Notes under the pieces: model-generated
Databases searched by the model: none
Seen by the model: the letters and a program-made list of their open reading frames with translations, nothing else
What the model was told of the DNA's origin: nothing
Assembly: GCF_033705735.1 (NCBI RefSeq)
Contig: NZ_CP131133.1
Span: 62,001 to 126,000, forward strand
DNA: 64,000 nucleotides
Source: Shinella zoogloeoides
Lineage (GTDB): Bacteria > Pseudomonadota > Alphaproteobacteria > Rhizobiales > Rhizobiaceae
Direction of reading: 5' to 3'
Part shown: positions 30,348-38,502 of the stretch, one piece after another
How positions within the stretch are numbered: position 1 is the first letter of the stretch
How the letters are laid out: each line of letters opens with the position of its first letter
Translations under genes and position numbers: made by a program

Positions 30348-32015
30348 ATGACCAGCTTTTCCTTTCACGCACAGGTCGCCGCGGAGGCGATCGAAAAGGT
30401 CGGCCGCCTTTTCAACGCCTCGATCGACGATATCCTCAACGAACTGCTCCAGAACGCGCGGCGCGCCGGGGCCGCGAAGGTCCTGATCGACCAGATCGAC
30501 GATCCACGGTTCGGGCCGGCAATCCGCATCGCCGATGATGGCGCAGGCCTCGACGACCCCCGCTCGCTCTTTTCTCTTGGAAGGAGCGAATGGTCGAAGG
30601 CTCTGTCCCTGTCAGAGGACGCCGCCGGCATGGGCTTCTTTTCCCTCGCCAATCGCGGGGCGATGATTGTCGCCGGCCAGAAAGGTACGGACCAGGCCTG
30701 GGCCATCGCGGCGACACCGGATGCCTTTCATGGCAAGGAACCGGTCACGGTCGACGTCGGTCCAGATGGCCATCAGGGCTTGGCGGTGATCTTCCCGGAA
30801 AAGAAGGGTGAGCATTTTGCTAGTGCGGTCCGCCGCGCCGCTTGCTTTTTCCCGGTTCCCGTCATCTTCAACGGCGAAGAAATGCCGTCCAATGACTTCC
30901 TCGAGAGCGCGGATCACATCGAGGAGTGGCGAGGAATTCGGATCGGCATTTTTGGCCGGGATGTCTCCCGCTACCACGATGACAACGCCAATTTCCATGG
31001 CGTGACGCTGAAGATCCCCTTGCCGGAGCTTCAGCAATCCTGGCATCGCAGCTATTTCGCGCGCATCGACGTGGTCGATTGTGCCCATCTCAAGCTCGTG
31101 CTTCCCGCCCGCAAGGATGTCGTGCGCGACGCGATGTATGTAGCGCTCCTCGAAGAGATCACCCGCCTGTTCTTTCGCATGATCGCGGCCAGCGGCGCGC
31201 ACAGCTTGAGGTTCAAGGACTACCAGCTTGGCCGGTCGCTGGACATCGATCTGAAAGAGGCAGCGCCTCTATTGCGACCCTATTCGCCTTCGTGCGCAGA
31301 CACGGACCGGAGTGTTTTCCTCGCGCCTGCGTCGGTCGAGAAAGACGCATTTGTCTTCGAAGGAGAGGGGCCGCTCGAAGATCAGACGTTTGCCCGGGCA
31401 ATCGCGCGGCTGGACAGTGCTCCGGCGCTCTTCGACCCGCATCGGGCTTTTGCCGGCTATGCCTGGTACGACGCGCTTCGGTGCATCCAGATCCGATCCT
31501 ATAGAATGGAGATCGATGGCGCGACCGAAGAAAATCAGCCCTTCGATCTCTTCGGCGCAAACGGGCGGCCGGATCGCCTCGAGGTGGTTCTGGACGTTTC
31601 GGGCGCGGAAAAGACGCAGTGGGTGCTGGAGACCGACCTCATCGTCCAAGGGGTCGATCATGGTTCCTTGGACGAGGCGGAGATCCTCGTCACCAAGCAG
31701 TCGGCTATCACCCCGTCACACCTGACCACCTTCCTTGTCGATGCCCTCTATTCGCCCACGGACGATGCGGACGCCGGCTCCTACGACGAGCAGGAGCAAT
31801 GGTTCTCCGACGAGGCGGAGGATCTGAGCATCGCCTTGCTGGAAACGGCGCACGCTGCCGATCTCAATGCGATCGTGCGTGTCGTCGAACGCGAACTGGT
31901 TTGGCGCGTGCCGCGCGAAGACGCGATCCTGATCAGGATCGAACATCGAAAGATCTCGGTCGAAGGTCTTTCCCCGCCTGTCGGCGCGCCGCCCGCGCCG
32001 CGCGCGGCGACATAG
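30348..32015 (+). CDS. GHKL-fold ATPase (HSP90/MutL-like), unassigned
   Basis: A 555-aa protein with an N-terminal histidine-kinase-like ATPase domain. The N-box is NELLQNARRA (Glu32, Asn36), the G1 box IADDGAGLDD (61-70), and a G2-like AAGMGFFSL lies at 92-100. The rest is not recognised: no dimerised kinase core, Toprim or typical HSP90 middle domain stands out. Start ATG 30348. GHKL ATPases lacking an obvious partner are common in defence and anti-defence loci. Its neighbours (DUF932 before, an unassigned 326-aa protein after) lie on the same strand. Confidence 0.8.
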   Translation: MTSFSFHAQVAAEAIEKVGRLFNASIDDILNELLQNARRAGAAKVLIDQIDDPRFGPAIRIADDGAGLDDPRSLFSLGRSEWSKALSLSEDAAGMGFFSLANRGAMIVAGQKGTDQAWAIAATPDAFHGKEPVTVDVGPDGHQGLAVIFPEKKGEHFASAVRRAACFFPVPVIFNGEEMPSNDFLESADHIEEWRGIRIGIFGRDVSRYHDDNANFHGVTLKIPLPELQQSWHRSYFARIDVVDCAHLKLVLPARKDVVRDAMYVALLEEITRLFFRMIAASGAHSLRFKDYQLGRSLDIDLKEAAPLLRPYSPSCADTDRSVFLAPASVEKDAFVFEGEGPLEDQTFARAIARLDSAPALFDPHRAFAGYAWYDALRCIQIRSYRMEIDGATEENQPFDLFGANGRPDRLEVVLDVSGAEKTQWVLETDLIVQGVDHGSLDEAEILVTKQSAITPSHLTTFLVDALYSPTDDADAGSYDEQEQWFSDEAEDLSIALLETAHAADLNAIVRVVERELVWRVPREDAILIRIEHRKISVEGLSPPVGAPPAPRAAT

Positions 32016-32050
32016 CCCTCATCAAAAATGCTCGACCATTCCTCCAATCA

Positions 32051-32070
32051 ACCCGGCCACCGCGCCGGGT
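32051..32070 (+). terminator. Family A hairpin with adjacent ribosome-binding site, copy 4
   Basis: ACCCGGC (32051-32057) and GCCGGGT (32064-32070) enclose a 6-base loop and are followed by TTGTCGTATCGACTGAAAGGCAG before the ATG at 32098. The U-rich run is weaker than in other copies. Confidence 0.62.
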
Positions 32071-32097
32071 TTGTCGTATCGACTGAAAGGCAGTCCC

Positions 32098-33078
32098 ATG
32101 AACAATCTCGAAACCCGAATTTACACCTATCCGCCAATCCCGCTTGCCGATATCACGCCGCTCGAAAAGCTCGTGCTGACCCACGTTCTCGAATGCAGCG
32201 AGACTGAAGCCGGGCTTGTCCTGTTCACCGACCTCGGCCCGATCAATCCGATCAGTGTAAAGCGGAAGGCACTGCTTGACGCCTTTCGCACTTCGGCGCC
32301 GCAAGCGGACAGTGCACTCAATGCCTTCATCGGCGGTCGCATTCTCGCGCTGTTGCCGACATCTCCGGACGGTGACGATATCGCTGCCGATATCGACCTG
32401 ACCGAGTTCCCCTGGCAATTCATCGTGCATGACATTGTCGCGCGATCGCCGAGCCTGCAGGAGGTCACGGTGATCCAATGGATGAATCACCCTTCACAAC
32501 GCCCGGAGAGCTATGGCGCCAGCGTGTCCCTTATCACCGGCAAGGGCATCCATCACGCGACCAGCGAGGATCTGCTGAACCGGTTCCGTTTGCAGGATCG
32601 CGCACTATTGCCGCCGGTCTCGCCGCCTGCCCTGATGGGCGGTGCTCCCGTCGCCGCTACAGTTCGTTCTTTCACCGTTGGCGAGATGGAGACAGCTCTC
32701 TGCATCTGGGAGGCCATGCTTTATTTCCGCGGCCTTCACGAGGACCACGGCTCGGTTCCCGATGGCGTTATCCGCATGTCCGAATTGTGGGATGCGACCG
32801 GCTGGCTGGCGATGCGGGCTCATGTCCTGGCGATCGTACCTCTTGCAGAGCAGGCGTACACCGCTCTCTCGGATGCTTTGGAGGAAGGCGGATTTACCTT
32901 CGATTTCGATTTCATTCCCGCTGTCGTCGGTGCTTTGGACTGGTCCGAATACGGGCCATATCGGGATGGCGAACCCGAGGAATTTCTCGAAACCGTCATG
33001 GCGTCGGTTGCCGGCCGCCGACGGGACGTTGCAGCCGAAGCACTCGCCAACGAGAACCTCATCACCCGAAAATCCTGA
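32098..33078 (+). CDS. Hypothetical protein, 326 aa
   Basis: Start ATG 32098 behind GAAAGGCAG. The N-terminal part has TPLEKLVLTHVLECSETEAG and LVLFTDLGPINPISVKRKAL, the middle SLQEVTVIQWMNHPSQRPES, and the C-terminal half is acidic with FDFDFIPAVVGALDWSEYG. No family is recognised. It follows the GHKL protein and shares its transcription direction, so it could be a partner, although a family A hairpin separates them. Confidence 0.65.
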   Translation: MNNLETRIYTYPPIPLADITPLEKLVLTHVLECSETEAGLVLFTDLGPINPISVKRKALLDAFRTSAPQADSALNAFIGGRILALLPTSPDGDDIAADIDLTEFPWQFIVHDIVARSPSLQEVTVIQWMNHPSQRPESYGASVSLITGKGIHHATSEDLLNRFRLQDRALLPPVSPPALMGGAPVAATVRSFTVGEMETALCIWEAMLYFRGLHEDHGSVPDGVIRMSELWDATGWLAMRAHVLAIVPLAEQAYTALSDALEEGGFTFDFDFIPAVVGALDWSEYGPYRDGEPEEFLETVMASVAGRRRDVAAEALANENLITRKS

Positions 33079-33107
33079 TGGACGGTCTTCGGCAGCCTAT
33101 GACGCGA

Positions 33108-33317
33108 TCAGGCGCTGATCCCGGCCGGGGTCGGCGCCTGCTCGGATACCGGCGACTGGCCGTGGGTCATCGACGCAGCTTCGTTGCCTATCTGCTCGAC
33201 CTCGACCACGTCGCTGGCGGCCTTCAGGTCGATGCGCCCCCAGATCGACGTTTCTTTCCGGGGGAGGCGTCGCCGATTCTTGAACTCGACGACGAACGGC
33301 TTTTTCTCAGGCTTCAT
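33108..33317 (-). CDS. Small basic hypothetical protein
   Basis: A 69-aa protein from ATG 33317 with GGAG 5 nt upstream. The core KPFVVEFKNRRRLPRKETS is strongly basic, then IWGRIDLKAASDVVEVEQ. It lies just downstream of the DUF1173 gene on the same strand and may share its transcript. A nucleic-acid-binding role is possible from charge alone. Confidence 0.55.
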   Translation of the reverse strand: MKPEKKPFVVEFKNRRRLPRKETSIWGRIDLKAASDVVEVEQIGNEAASMTHGQSPVSEQAPTPAGISA

Positions 33318-33409
33318 GATGCTCCGACTGAATATGGCAGATGACTGTCTCCCGGCAGCTGTTCTTATTCGCGGCAACCTGTCAACGGCCTACGCCGGGA
33401 AGTCCACGA

Positions 33410-34600
33410 TCAGGGAATTCGGGGGATCTCGCCATCGCCGACCCGCCAGATCCAAGGTGTGATCTCCGGTCTCGTCTCGATCATGTCGGCAAGCGCATGC
33501 TCGTATTCGTCGCCGGCACTCGCCGGCATGATGAACATCGCCACCGGCGCGGGCTTCTGCTCGGGTAGCGTCACCGACACGATCGGCGCGTCGCGCGGAA
33601 GGTTGAAGCGCAGGCCCTTCACGCTCTTCCGCTTCAGGTGGCTGAGCTTTTCCAGCAGGCGCAATTCGTTGATGTCCTCGAAGGGTAGCCAGTGCTCGTT
33701 TACCACCATCAAAGCGACTTCTTCGACCGATGCGATGCCCGAGGTCGAGATGCCGAAGGTGGCGATGACGATCAGATGGAACGCCTCGCTGGAACGCCAC
33801 AGTTCGAGTTCGGTTTCGTAGCGGGCCGCCAGCCGCCGCCATGCTCCATCTTCGATCATCAGGGGGAAAGGCATATGCCGCACAACGATCCTCTGTCCCT
33901 CGCGGGCCGGAGAGAACTCCTTCACCTCGGCCACGATCATCATCAGCTTGCGCGGCCCTGAACCTGCGGCCTGTACGGGTTTCAGCGCGGTGGCGCGCCG
34001 TGCGGCGATGCCGTCCTTGTCGTCTGCCTGGTAGACCTCCGGCACATACAGCATGTCGCTGAGCGGGCCACCTCTCGCCGTCATCTGCGACGCTGCGTTG
34101 ATCAGGCTGGTGCGCACGCGGCCCCAGCCGCGCCGTCCGGCCCAGACGGAACGCCATTCGGTCAGTTCGCCGACCTCCCAGAGATAATGAAGCATCGCCT
34201 TGAGCGACAGCTTGCGCGGCTCGCTGCGAATAGCTGGTTCCGTCTGTTCCGCCGCCGTACCGGCCGCGGCACGCGGACCCCGTTTCGTCAGGGAAAAATC
34301 GAGCTTCAGATCGGCTTTGCCGCTGGCGTCGATCTGGATGGCGCTGCCGATGAGCGGCCCAAGGCCAGAAAGCTCGTAGGGCGGTTCATAGGAAGGGCAG
34401 GCCGGGTCGTGCTCGCGCCCGGATAGCGGCATGCGCTTTACAAGATACTGGTCGTCCATTCGGGCGATGTACATCGCAACAGCCGGCTGCCTGCACATGC
34501 ACACCGGGCGGAGCCGCTCTTCATAGGCTCGCGGAAGAAGCGCGCGGAATTCCGGGGAGTTTTCCGAGAACACCTGGTCGCCGATCGTGAATGTTCGCAC
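33410..34600 (-). CDS. DUF1173-family protein
   Basis: A 396-aa protein starting at GTG 34600 with GGAGAG about 9 nt upstream. The DUF1173 hallmark is clear: CMCRQPAVAMYIARMDDQYL then KRMPLSGREHDPACPSYEPP, where cysteines and a histidine form a likely metal-binding knuckle, followed by ELSGLGPLIGSAIQ. A central KAMLHYLWEVGELTEWRSVW block and RIVVRHMPFPLMIEDG follow. The family is confined mainly to proteobacterial plasmids and conjugative elements; function unknown. With the 69-aa gene after it, it is the main leftward-facing unit in the accessory region. Confidence 0.85.
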   Translation of the reverse strand: MRTFTIGDQVFSENSPEFRALLPRAYEERLRPVCMCRQPAVAMYIARMDDQYLVKRMPLSGREHDPACPSYEPPYELSGLGPLIGSAIQIDASGKADLKLDFSLTKRGPRAAAGTAAEQTEPAIRSEPRKLSLKAMLHYLWEVGELTEWRSVWAGRRGWGRVRTSLINAASQMTARGGPLSDMLYVPEVYQADDKDGIAARRATALKPVQAAGSGPRKLMMIVAEVKEFSPAREGQRIVVRHMPFPLMIEDGAWRRLAARYETELELWRSSEAFHLIVIATFGISTSGIASVEEVALMVVNEHWLPFEDINELRLLEKLSHLKRKSVKGLRFNLPRDAPIVSVTLPEQKPAPVAMFIMPASAGDEYEHALADMIETRPEITPWIWRVGDGEIPRIP

Positions 34601-34910
34601 TGTCGCTCTCCCCTTCCCAGGCCTAACCCTGCGCGGCGTGGTGGCGTTATACTATCAAAAATCCATATAGTAAAACGTCGATCGCCGGCTTGTCTGACCG
34701 GCCGAATGATGGGCGCAGCGCGACCGGCTGCGAGCAGGAACGCGCCGCGGAAAAGAGATTGGCGATGTTGTGCGCTGCCGCACACTGCTGAGGGAGTTTT
34801 CCGCTGCCCCCTTCGAGCCGCCATCCAATCCAGCCGCCGGCAATCGCCGGCATTGTCCATTCCCCTCGAGCCCGGCCCCGCGCCGGGCTTTTGCAATTCA
34901 GGAGGTTCGT
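34601..34910. other. Divergent intergenic region with paired ACTATC motifs
   Basis: Between the leftward DUF1173 gene and the rightward gene at 34911. An AT-rich patch at 34648-34677 contains ATACTATCAAAA and ATAGTAAAAC, oppositely oriented relatives of a TTTTACTATC motif that also occurs around 54595 and 54735 near traC and oriT. It probably holds the DUF1173 promoter. The right part ends in a family A hairpin. No coding sequence is evident. Confidence 0.5.
34870..34888 (+). terminator. Family A hairpin with adjacent ribosome-binding site, copy 5
   Basis: GCCCGGC (34870-34876) and GCCGGGC (34882-34888) with a 5-base loop, followed by TTTTGCAATTCAGGAGG and the ATG at 34911. This copy follows a divergent promoter region rather than a same-strand gene, so a plain terminator role for a preceding gene is less obvious here. 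Confidence 0.68.
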
Positions 34911-35555
34911 ATGCCCGAAGTCATTGAGACCACAGTCTACAAATTCGAGGAATTGTCGGAAAAAGCGAAGGAGGAAGCTCGCACCTGGTATCGAGAGGGC
35001 GGCTTCGACTACGAGTGGTACGAGTTTGTCTTCGAGGATTTCGGCCGAATATGTGAATGCCTTGGCGTTCGCCTTAAAACATCTCCGGTCCATCTTGTTG
35101 GCGGCGGCACACGGGATGAGCCAAGAATACACTTCACGGGCTTCTGGTCTCAAGGAGACGGTGCGTCTTTCCAGGCACTCTACTCCTATCGAAAGGGCTC
35201 GCCCCGCGCGATCCGGGACTATGCGCCGAAGGATACGATGCTGCACGGGATTGCCGACGGCTTGCAGGCGATCCAGCGCCGCAACTTCTACAAGCTTCGG
35301 GCCGATGTCAGCCATCGCGGGAACTACTATCACGAATATTGCATGGCGATCTCTGTCACGAGGGAAAGTCTCAACTATCAGGACATGACCGCCGACGCTG
35401 AGGATACGGTCATCGAGGCTCTTCGCGATCTCGCCCGATGGCTCTACCGACGGCTCGAGAACGAATACAACGCGCTGACCTCAGACGAAATGGTCGACGA
35501 GACCATCGTGGCCAATGCCTACACCTTCACTGCGTCCGGTCGTCGGTTCGGCTAA
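34911..35555 (+). CDS. Conserved hypothetical protein (VYKFEELSEKAKE type)
   Basis: A 214-aa protein behind a strong CAGGAGG site. The opening TTVYKFEELSEKAKEEARTW and YEWYEFVFEDFGRICECLGV, then FTGFWSQGDGASFQALYSY, match a family of plasmid and phage proteins of about 200 aa, some automatically labelled as antitoxins of TA stability systems. No toxin gene is adjacent, so that label is doubtful. Function unknown. Confidence 0.7.
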   Translation: MPEVIETTVYKFEELSEKAKEEARTWYREGGFDYEWYEFVFEDFGRICECLGVRLKTSPVHLVGGGTRDEPRIHFTGFWSQGDGASFQALYSYRKGSPRAIRDYAPKDTMLHGIADGLQAIQRRNFYKLRADVSHRGNYYHEYCMAISVTRESLNYQDMTADAEDTVIEALRDLARWLYRRLENEYNALTSDEMVDETIVANAYTFTASGRRFG

Positions 35556-35589
35556 TCCGACGCCGGGGGCTCCTCCCTCTAGATCCGGA

Positions 35590-35732
35590 CGCGAGGGAGA
35601 GGGCGGCTGCGGGCCGGGCGGCCCGGCTGAGGTGGAGAGAGCGCCTTCCCGCGACCAAGTCGGTGGCATCTGCCACCGACGTCACGTCCGCGACCGGATA
35701 TCCCGCCGCTCATACTTTCATGAAAGGAATCA
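35590..35732 (+). repeat. Family B GA-rich leader, copy 3
   Basis: GAGGGAGAGGGCGGCTGCGG, a self-complementary GGGCCGGGCGGCCCGGC-like block and TGAGGTGGAGAGAGCGCC, then a GGTGGCATCTGCCACC hairpin near 35662, ending at GAAAGGAATCA before the ATG at 35733. The GGCTGCGGGCCGGGCGGCCC stretch is shared with the copy at 37105. Confidence 0.58.
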
Positions 35733-35954
35733 ATGATGACCGACATCACGGTTTTCCCGATGCGAAATTTACCGGACGGTTCTGCAGAAATCGCCGAGCA
35801 TCCGTTTTTCCCGGAATTCTGGGACGTAGCCGTTCAGGCGGAGGATGGCGACCTTCTCGACGAGGCGGTGGATCTGGCTACCACCGAGGAGGCTGAGGCA
35901 GCTGTCGATGCGTTCCTCCTGAAATACCCGGAAGCAAATGTCAGCTACGCCTGA
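35733..35954 (+). CDS. Small acidic hypothetical protein
   Basis: A 73-aa protein beginning at ATG 35733 (a second ATG follows at once) with AAGGAATCA upstream. It is strongly acidic (QAEDGDLLDEAVDLATTEEA) with an aromatic patch HPFFPEFWDV. Unknown family. Size and charge resemble other small proteins in this region at 28735 and 38302. Confidence 0.55.
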   Translation: MMTDITVFPMRNLPDGSAEIAEHPFFPEFWDVAVQAEDGDLLDEAVDLATTEEAEAAVDAFLLKYPEANVSYA

Positions 35955-36058
35955 CGGATTCCGCCAAATCGGCTGTGCCCGTGGTGCACGCTGGCCGACG
36001 CTCCCGTCGCCCGGGCAAGGCGCCCCCGACCCCACTAAATTTTGAACGGACTCCCACA

Positions 36059-37105
36059 ATGTTGACCCACGAAACCCCGCGGCTCCGAGCCGCCGGGCGG
36101 CAACGCCTTTTGCGCGCGCTGAGCGGACGCCTGCTCGCAGCATGCTTTGGGGCCGGGGTGGATTCGACGGCGATGCTGATCGCCCTGCGTCTCGCCGACC
36201 TCCGACCGGACGTCATCACCTTCGCAGACGTTGCCGCCGAAAAACCTGAGACGATGGCCCATCTCGACCGGATCGGGGCAATTCTGGCCAAATGGGGCTG
36301 GCCGCCGATCACCATCTGCCGGAAGGTGCCGCTCGCATCGACCGGCTACGACGACCTTTACGGCAACTGCATTGCGAACCAGACCCTCCCGTCGTTGGCT
36401 TTCGGCATGAAAAGCTGCTCGATAAAGTGGAAGCAGAAGCCGCAGGACCAGGTGCTGAAGGGGTCGCGATCCGGCCCGAACGCTGCGCCGCCACACCCGA
36501 TCTGGATCGAGGCGCAGCAGACAGGGCAGCGGATCGTCAAGCTGATCGGCTATGACTGCGGCCGCGCCGACACGCGCCGTTCACGCAATCTCCCGGCGGC
36601 GGATGCTGACTTCGACTATGCCTATCCTCTCCAGATTCTCGGCTGGTCGCGCGAGACCTGTGTCGAGGTCATTACCGAGGTTCTGGGGCCTGATTTTGTC
36701 CCGATCAAGTCGGCCTGCTTCTTTTGCCCGGCGAGCAAAATCTGGGAGCTGTTCTGGCTTGCCGCCGACCACCCGGACCTTCTGGAGCGGGCGTTGTATC
36801 TGGAGCGCAATGCGCTGACCGGCAAGCACAGCCGGTTCGACGAAATCGAATTCGGCTCGTCCTGGGAAGACCTTGTGCGCAACGCCGACCGCTTCCCCAG
36901 CTCCAATACGACGGTCGGGCTAGGGCGGAACTTCTCGTGGAACCAATGGGCGCGGGTCAGCGGTGTCGTCGACGATGCCTTCCGCGTCCGGCGTGACGCT
37001 ACCAGCCGCGCCCGCTTTCTGGCGTCCGCCGGCGCGGGTTGCGGGGCCGGTATTCCGGATGACAGTCGCCGGGGCGGCAGGCGAAGCGGCAGGACGGCCG
37101 GGTGA
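36059..37105 (+). CDS. PAPS-reductase/ATP-pyrophosphatase family protein 2
   Basis: A 348-aa relative of the protein at 23251. The nucleotide loop is GAGVDST (residues 31-37) rather than SGGxDS. Cysteines again fall in a C...CxxC pattern: C120 in MKSCSIKWK, C220 and C223 in SACFFCPAS, a likely iron-sulfur or zinc site. The conserved VITFADVAAEKPETMAHLD matches the family's segment after the first strand. Start ATG 36059. The arginine- and glycine-rich C-terminus (RRGGRRSGRTAG) runs up to the next leader element. Two different members in one plasmid region suggest distinct substrates. Confidence 0.8.
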   Translation: MLTHETPRLRAAGRQRLLRALSGRLLAACFGAGVDSTAMLIALRLADLRPDVITFADVAAEKPETMAHLDRIGAILAKWGWPPITICRKVPLASTGYDDLYGNCIANQTLPSLAFGMKSCSIKWKQKPQDQVLKGSRSGPNAAPPHPIWIEAQQTGQRIVKLIGYDCGRADTRRSRNLPAADADFDYAYPLQILGWSRETCVEVITEVLGPDFVPIKSACFFCPASKIWELFWLAADHPDLLERALYLERNALTGKHSRFDEIEFGSSWEDLVRNADRFPSSNTTVGLGRNFSWNQWARVSGVVDDAFRVRRDATSRARFLASAGAGCGAGIPDDSRRGGRRSGRTAG

Positions 37106-37197
37106 GAGGGGGGCTGCGGGCCGGGCGGCCCGGCTGAAGGTTGGAGAGAGCGCACATCTGCCCGGGCTTAGCCCCTCGCGCTCCACGGATTATCGCC
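37105..37197 (+). repeat. Family B GA-rich leader, copy 4
   Basis: GAGAGGGGGGCTGCGG, the GGGCCGGGCGGCCCGGCTGA block, then GGTTGGAGAGAGCGC, ending before the ATG at 37198. The internal GGGCCGGGCGGCCCGGC can fold on itself. It begins at the stop of the PAPS-reductase-like gene. Confidence 0.6.
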
Positions 37198-37398
37198 ATG
37201 AATGATCCCGTCTATTCACGCCTTCGCATCCGTGCGGATGCGAACTGGCGCGCCGTCGTGCGTGCCGCGGCCTGCCAATTCGATCACCGAATCCGGCACG
37301 ATCCTGCCTTCCGCTTCGCGCGCAAGCGCTTCTACCGCTCGATGCTCGCAGAGCATCGGATCGACCGGCGCGCGCTCGCCAATGCCTTCCGACTTTGA
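37198..37398 (+). CDS. Small basic hypothetical protein
   Basis: A 66-aa arginine-rich protein (ADANWRAVVRAAACQFDHRI, then RFARKRFYRSMLAEHRIDRR) with a predominantly helical pattern. It starts at the ATG that ends the family B leader. No family recognised. The basic character suggests nucleic-acid binding. Confidence 0.55.
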   Translation: MNDPVYSRLRIRADANWRAVVRAAACQFDHRIRHDPAFRFARKRFYRSMLAEHRIDRRALANAFRL

Positions 37399-37523
37399 CG
37401 CCTCATAACCCGCGACACGCTGCGCATCGCCGGTCCCGCCGTCTCACCTGTCCGGCCGCCGGATTTTGCACCGATGCACTGCGGGTCTTCTCGCTTTTCC
37501 CCTCCAAAAAAAGGAATTCAACA

Positions 37524-38309
37524 ATGCCGCAGATCGCGACAAACGTACTCAGGATTCTCGGCGCTGCCGTCGTCGAAGGATCGAAGGTCTCCCTTGTCAG
37601 CCAGCTCGATTACAAGCTCTATCTCGAAATCGACAAGGTCCTTCAGGCCGCCGGCGGAAAGTGGAACCGCTCGGCAAAAGCCCATGTGTTCGAAGGGGAT
37701 GCCGCGGAGGCGCTGGAACCGATCCTGCTTACGAGCGAGTATTCCCGCACCAAACAGGACTTCGGCCAGTTCGATACGCCGCAACCTCTTGCCAGCGATG
37801 TCGTCGACCGTGCCGATGTCAGGCCGCAGATGGGGGTTCTCGAACCGAGCGCCGGACTCGGGAACATCGCCGTGGAGGCGATTGCCGCCGGCGGATATGT
37901 CCATACGATCGAGATCGACGCGGCGCGATGCGCTCGCCTGGCGCTCAGGATCGCCCGTCTCGACAGCATGCCTGCCGCCTCATTCTGCACCGGGCAACAG
38001 GCCGACTTCCTCGATATCCAGCCCGATGCATCCTACGATCGCATCGTGATGAACCCGCCCTTCGCCGGGCAGGATGACATCCGTCACGTCATGCATGCGT
38101 TCGGCTTTCTCAGGCGCAACGGCCGGCTGGTCGCGATCATGTCCGCGGGCATTCTGTTCAGGACCAACAAGCTCACGACGACGTTTCGCGACTTCGTTGC
38201 AGACCATGGCGGTGCCATCGAACCGCTTCCTGATGGGTCTTTCCGGTCGTCGGGGACTGCGGTCAACACCTGCGTCGTTACGATCGTTGCAGGAGGTCGC
38301 CATGCCTAA
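37524..38309 (+). CDS. N6-adenine-type DNA methyltransferase
   Basis: A 261-aa class I SAM-dependent methyltransferase. The SAM-binding motif LEPSAGLGN is at residues 106-114 and the catalytic IVMNPPF at 174-180, the amino-methyltransferase signature for adenine N6 or cytosine N4. The N-terminal 80 residues (KLYLEIDKVLQAAGGKWNRS) resemble the small domain seen in plasmid methyltransferases and may recognise DNA. No restriction endonuclease is adjacent, so it is a solitary enzyme that could protect the incoming plasmid. The gene overlaps the next small gene by 8 bp. A similar methyltransferase domain begins the large protein at 40420. Confidence 0.85.
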   Translation: MPQIATNVLRILGAAVVEGSKVSLVSQLDYKLYLEIDKVLQAAGGKWNRSAKAHVFEGDAAEALEPILLTSEYSRTKQDFGQFDTPQPLASDVVDRADVRPQMGVLEPSAGLGNIAVEAIAAGGYVHTIEIDAARCARLALRIARLDSMPAASFCTGQQADFLDIQPDASYDRIVMNPPFAGQDDIRHVMHAFGFLRRNGRLVAIMSAGILFRTNKLTTTFRDFVADHGGAIEPLPDGSFRSSGTAVNTCVVTIVAGGRHA

Positions 38310-38502
38310 GAAGCCGTGGATCATCAACTGGCGTATCGAGGGCACCCAGCAAGTGCTCGCCGACGATGCTGACGAAGCGCAGGAGATTTTCGACAAAGGT
38401 CTCGGCTCTCCGAATTTCCTCGACCCTCTGCGTGATGGTGAGGTTTCGAATGACCCGCCCTACCGCAACGGAAAGGGAGGCGACGATGCAGATTCGGCGT
38501 AA
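38302..38502 (+). CDS. Small hypothetical protein downstream of methyltransferase
   Basis: A 66-aa protein starting at ATG 38302 behind AGGAGGTCGCC inside the methyltransferase 3' end, so it is translationally coupled. It reads PWIINWRIEGTQQVLADDAD with an acidic C-terminus, resembling the beta-alpha pattern of the small proteins at 28735 and 35733. Unknown function. Confidence 0.6.
   Translation: MPKKPWIINWRIEGTQQVLADDADEAQEIFDKGLGSPNFLDPLRDGEVSNDPPYRNGKGGDDADSA

Noticed and set aside
34911..35555. Antitoxin of a toxin-antitoxin stability system
   Set aside because: Similar proteins sometimes carry this label, but no toxin gene is adjacent and no antitoxin fold is evident.
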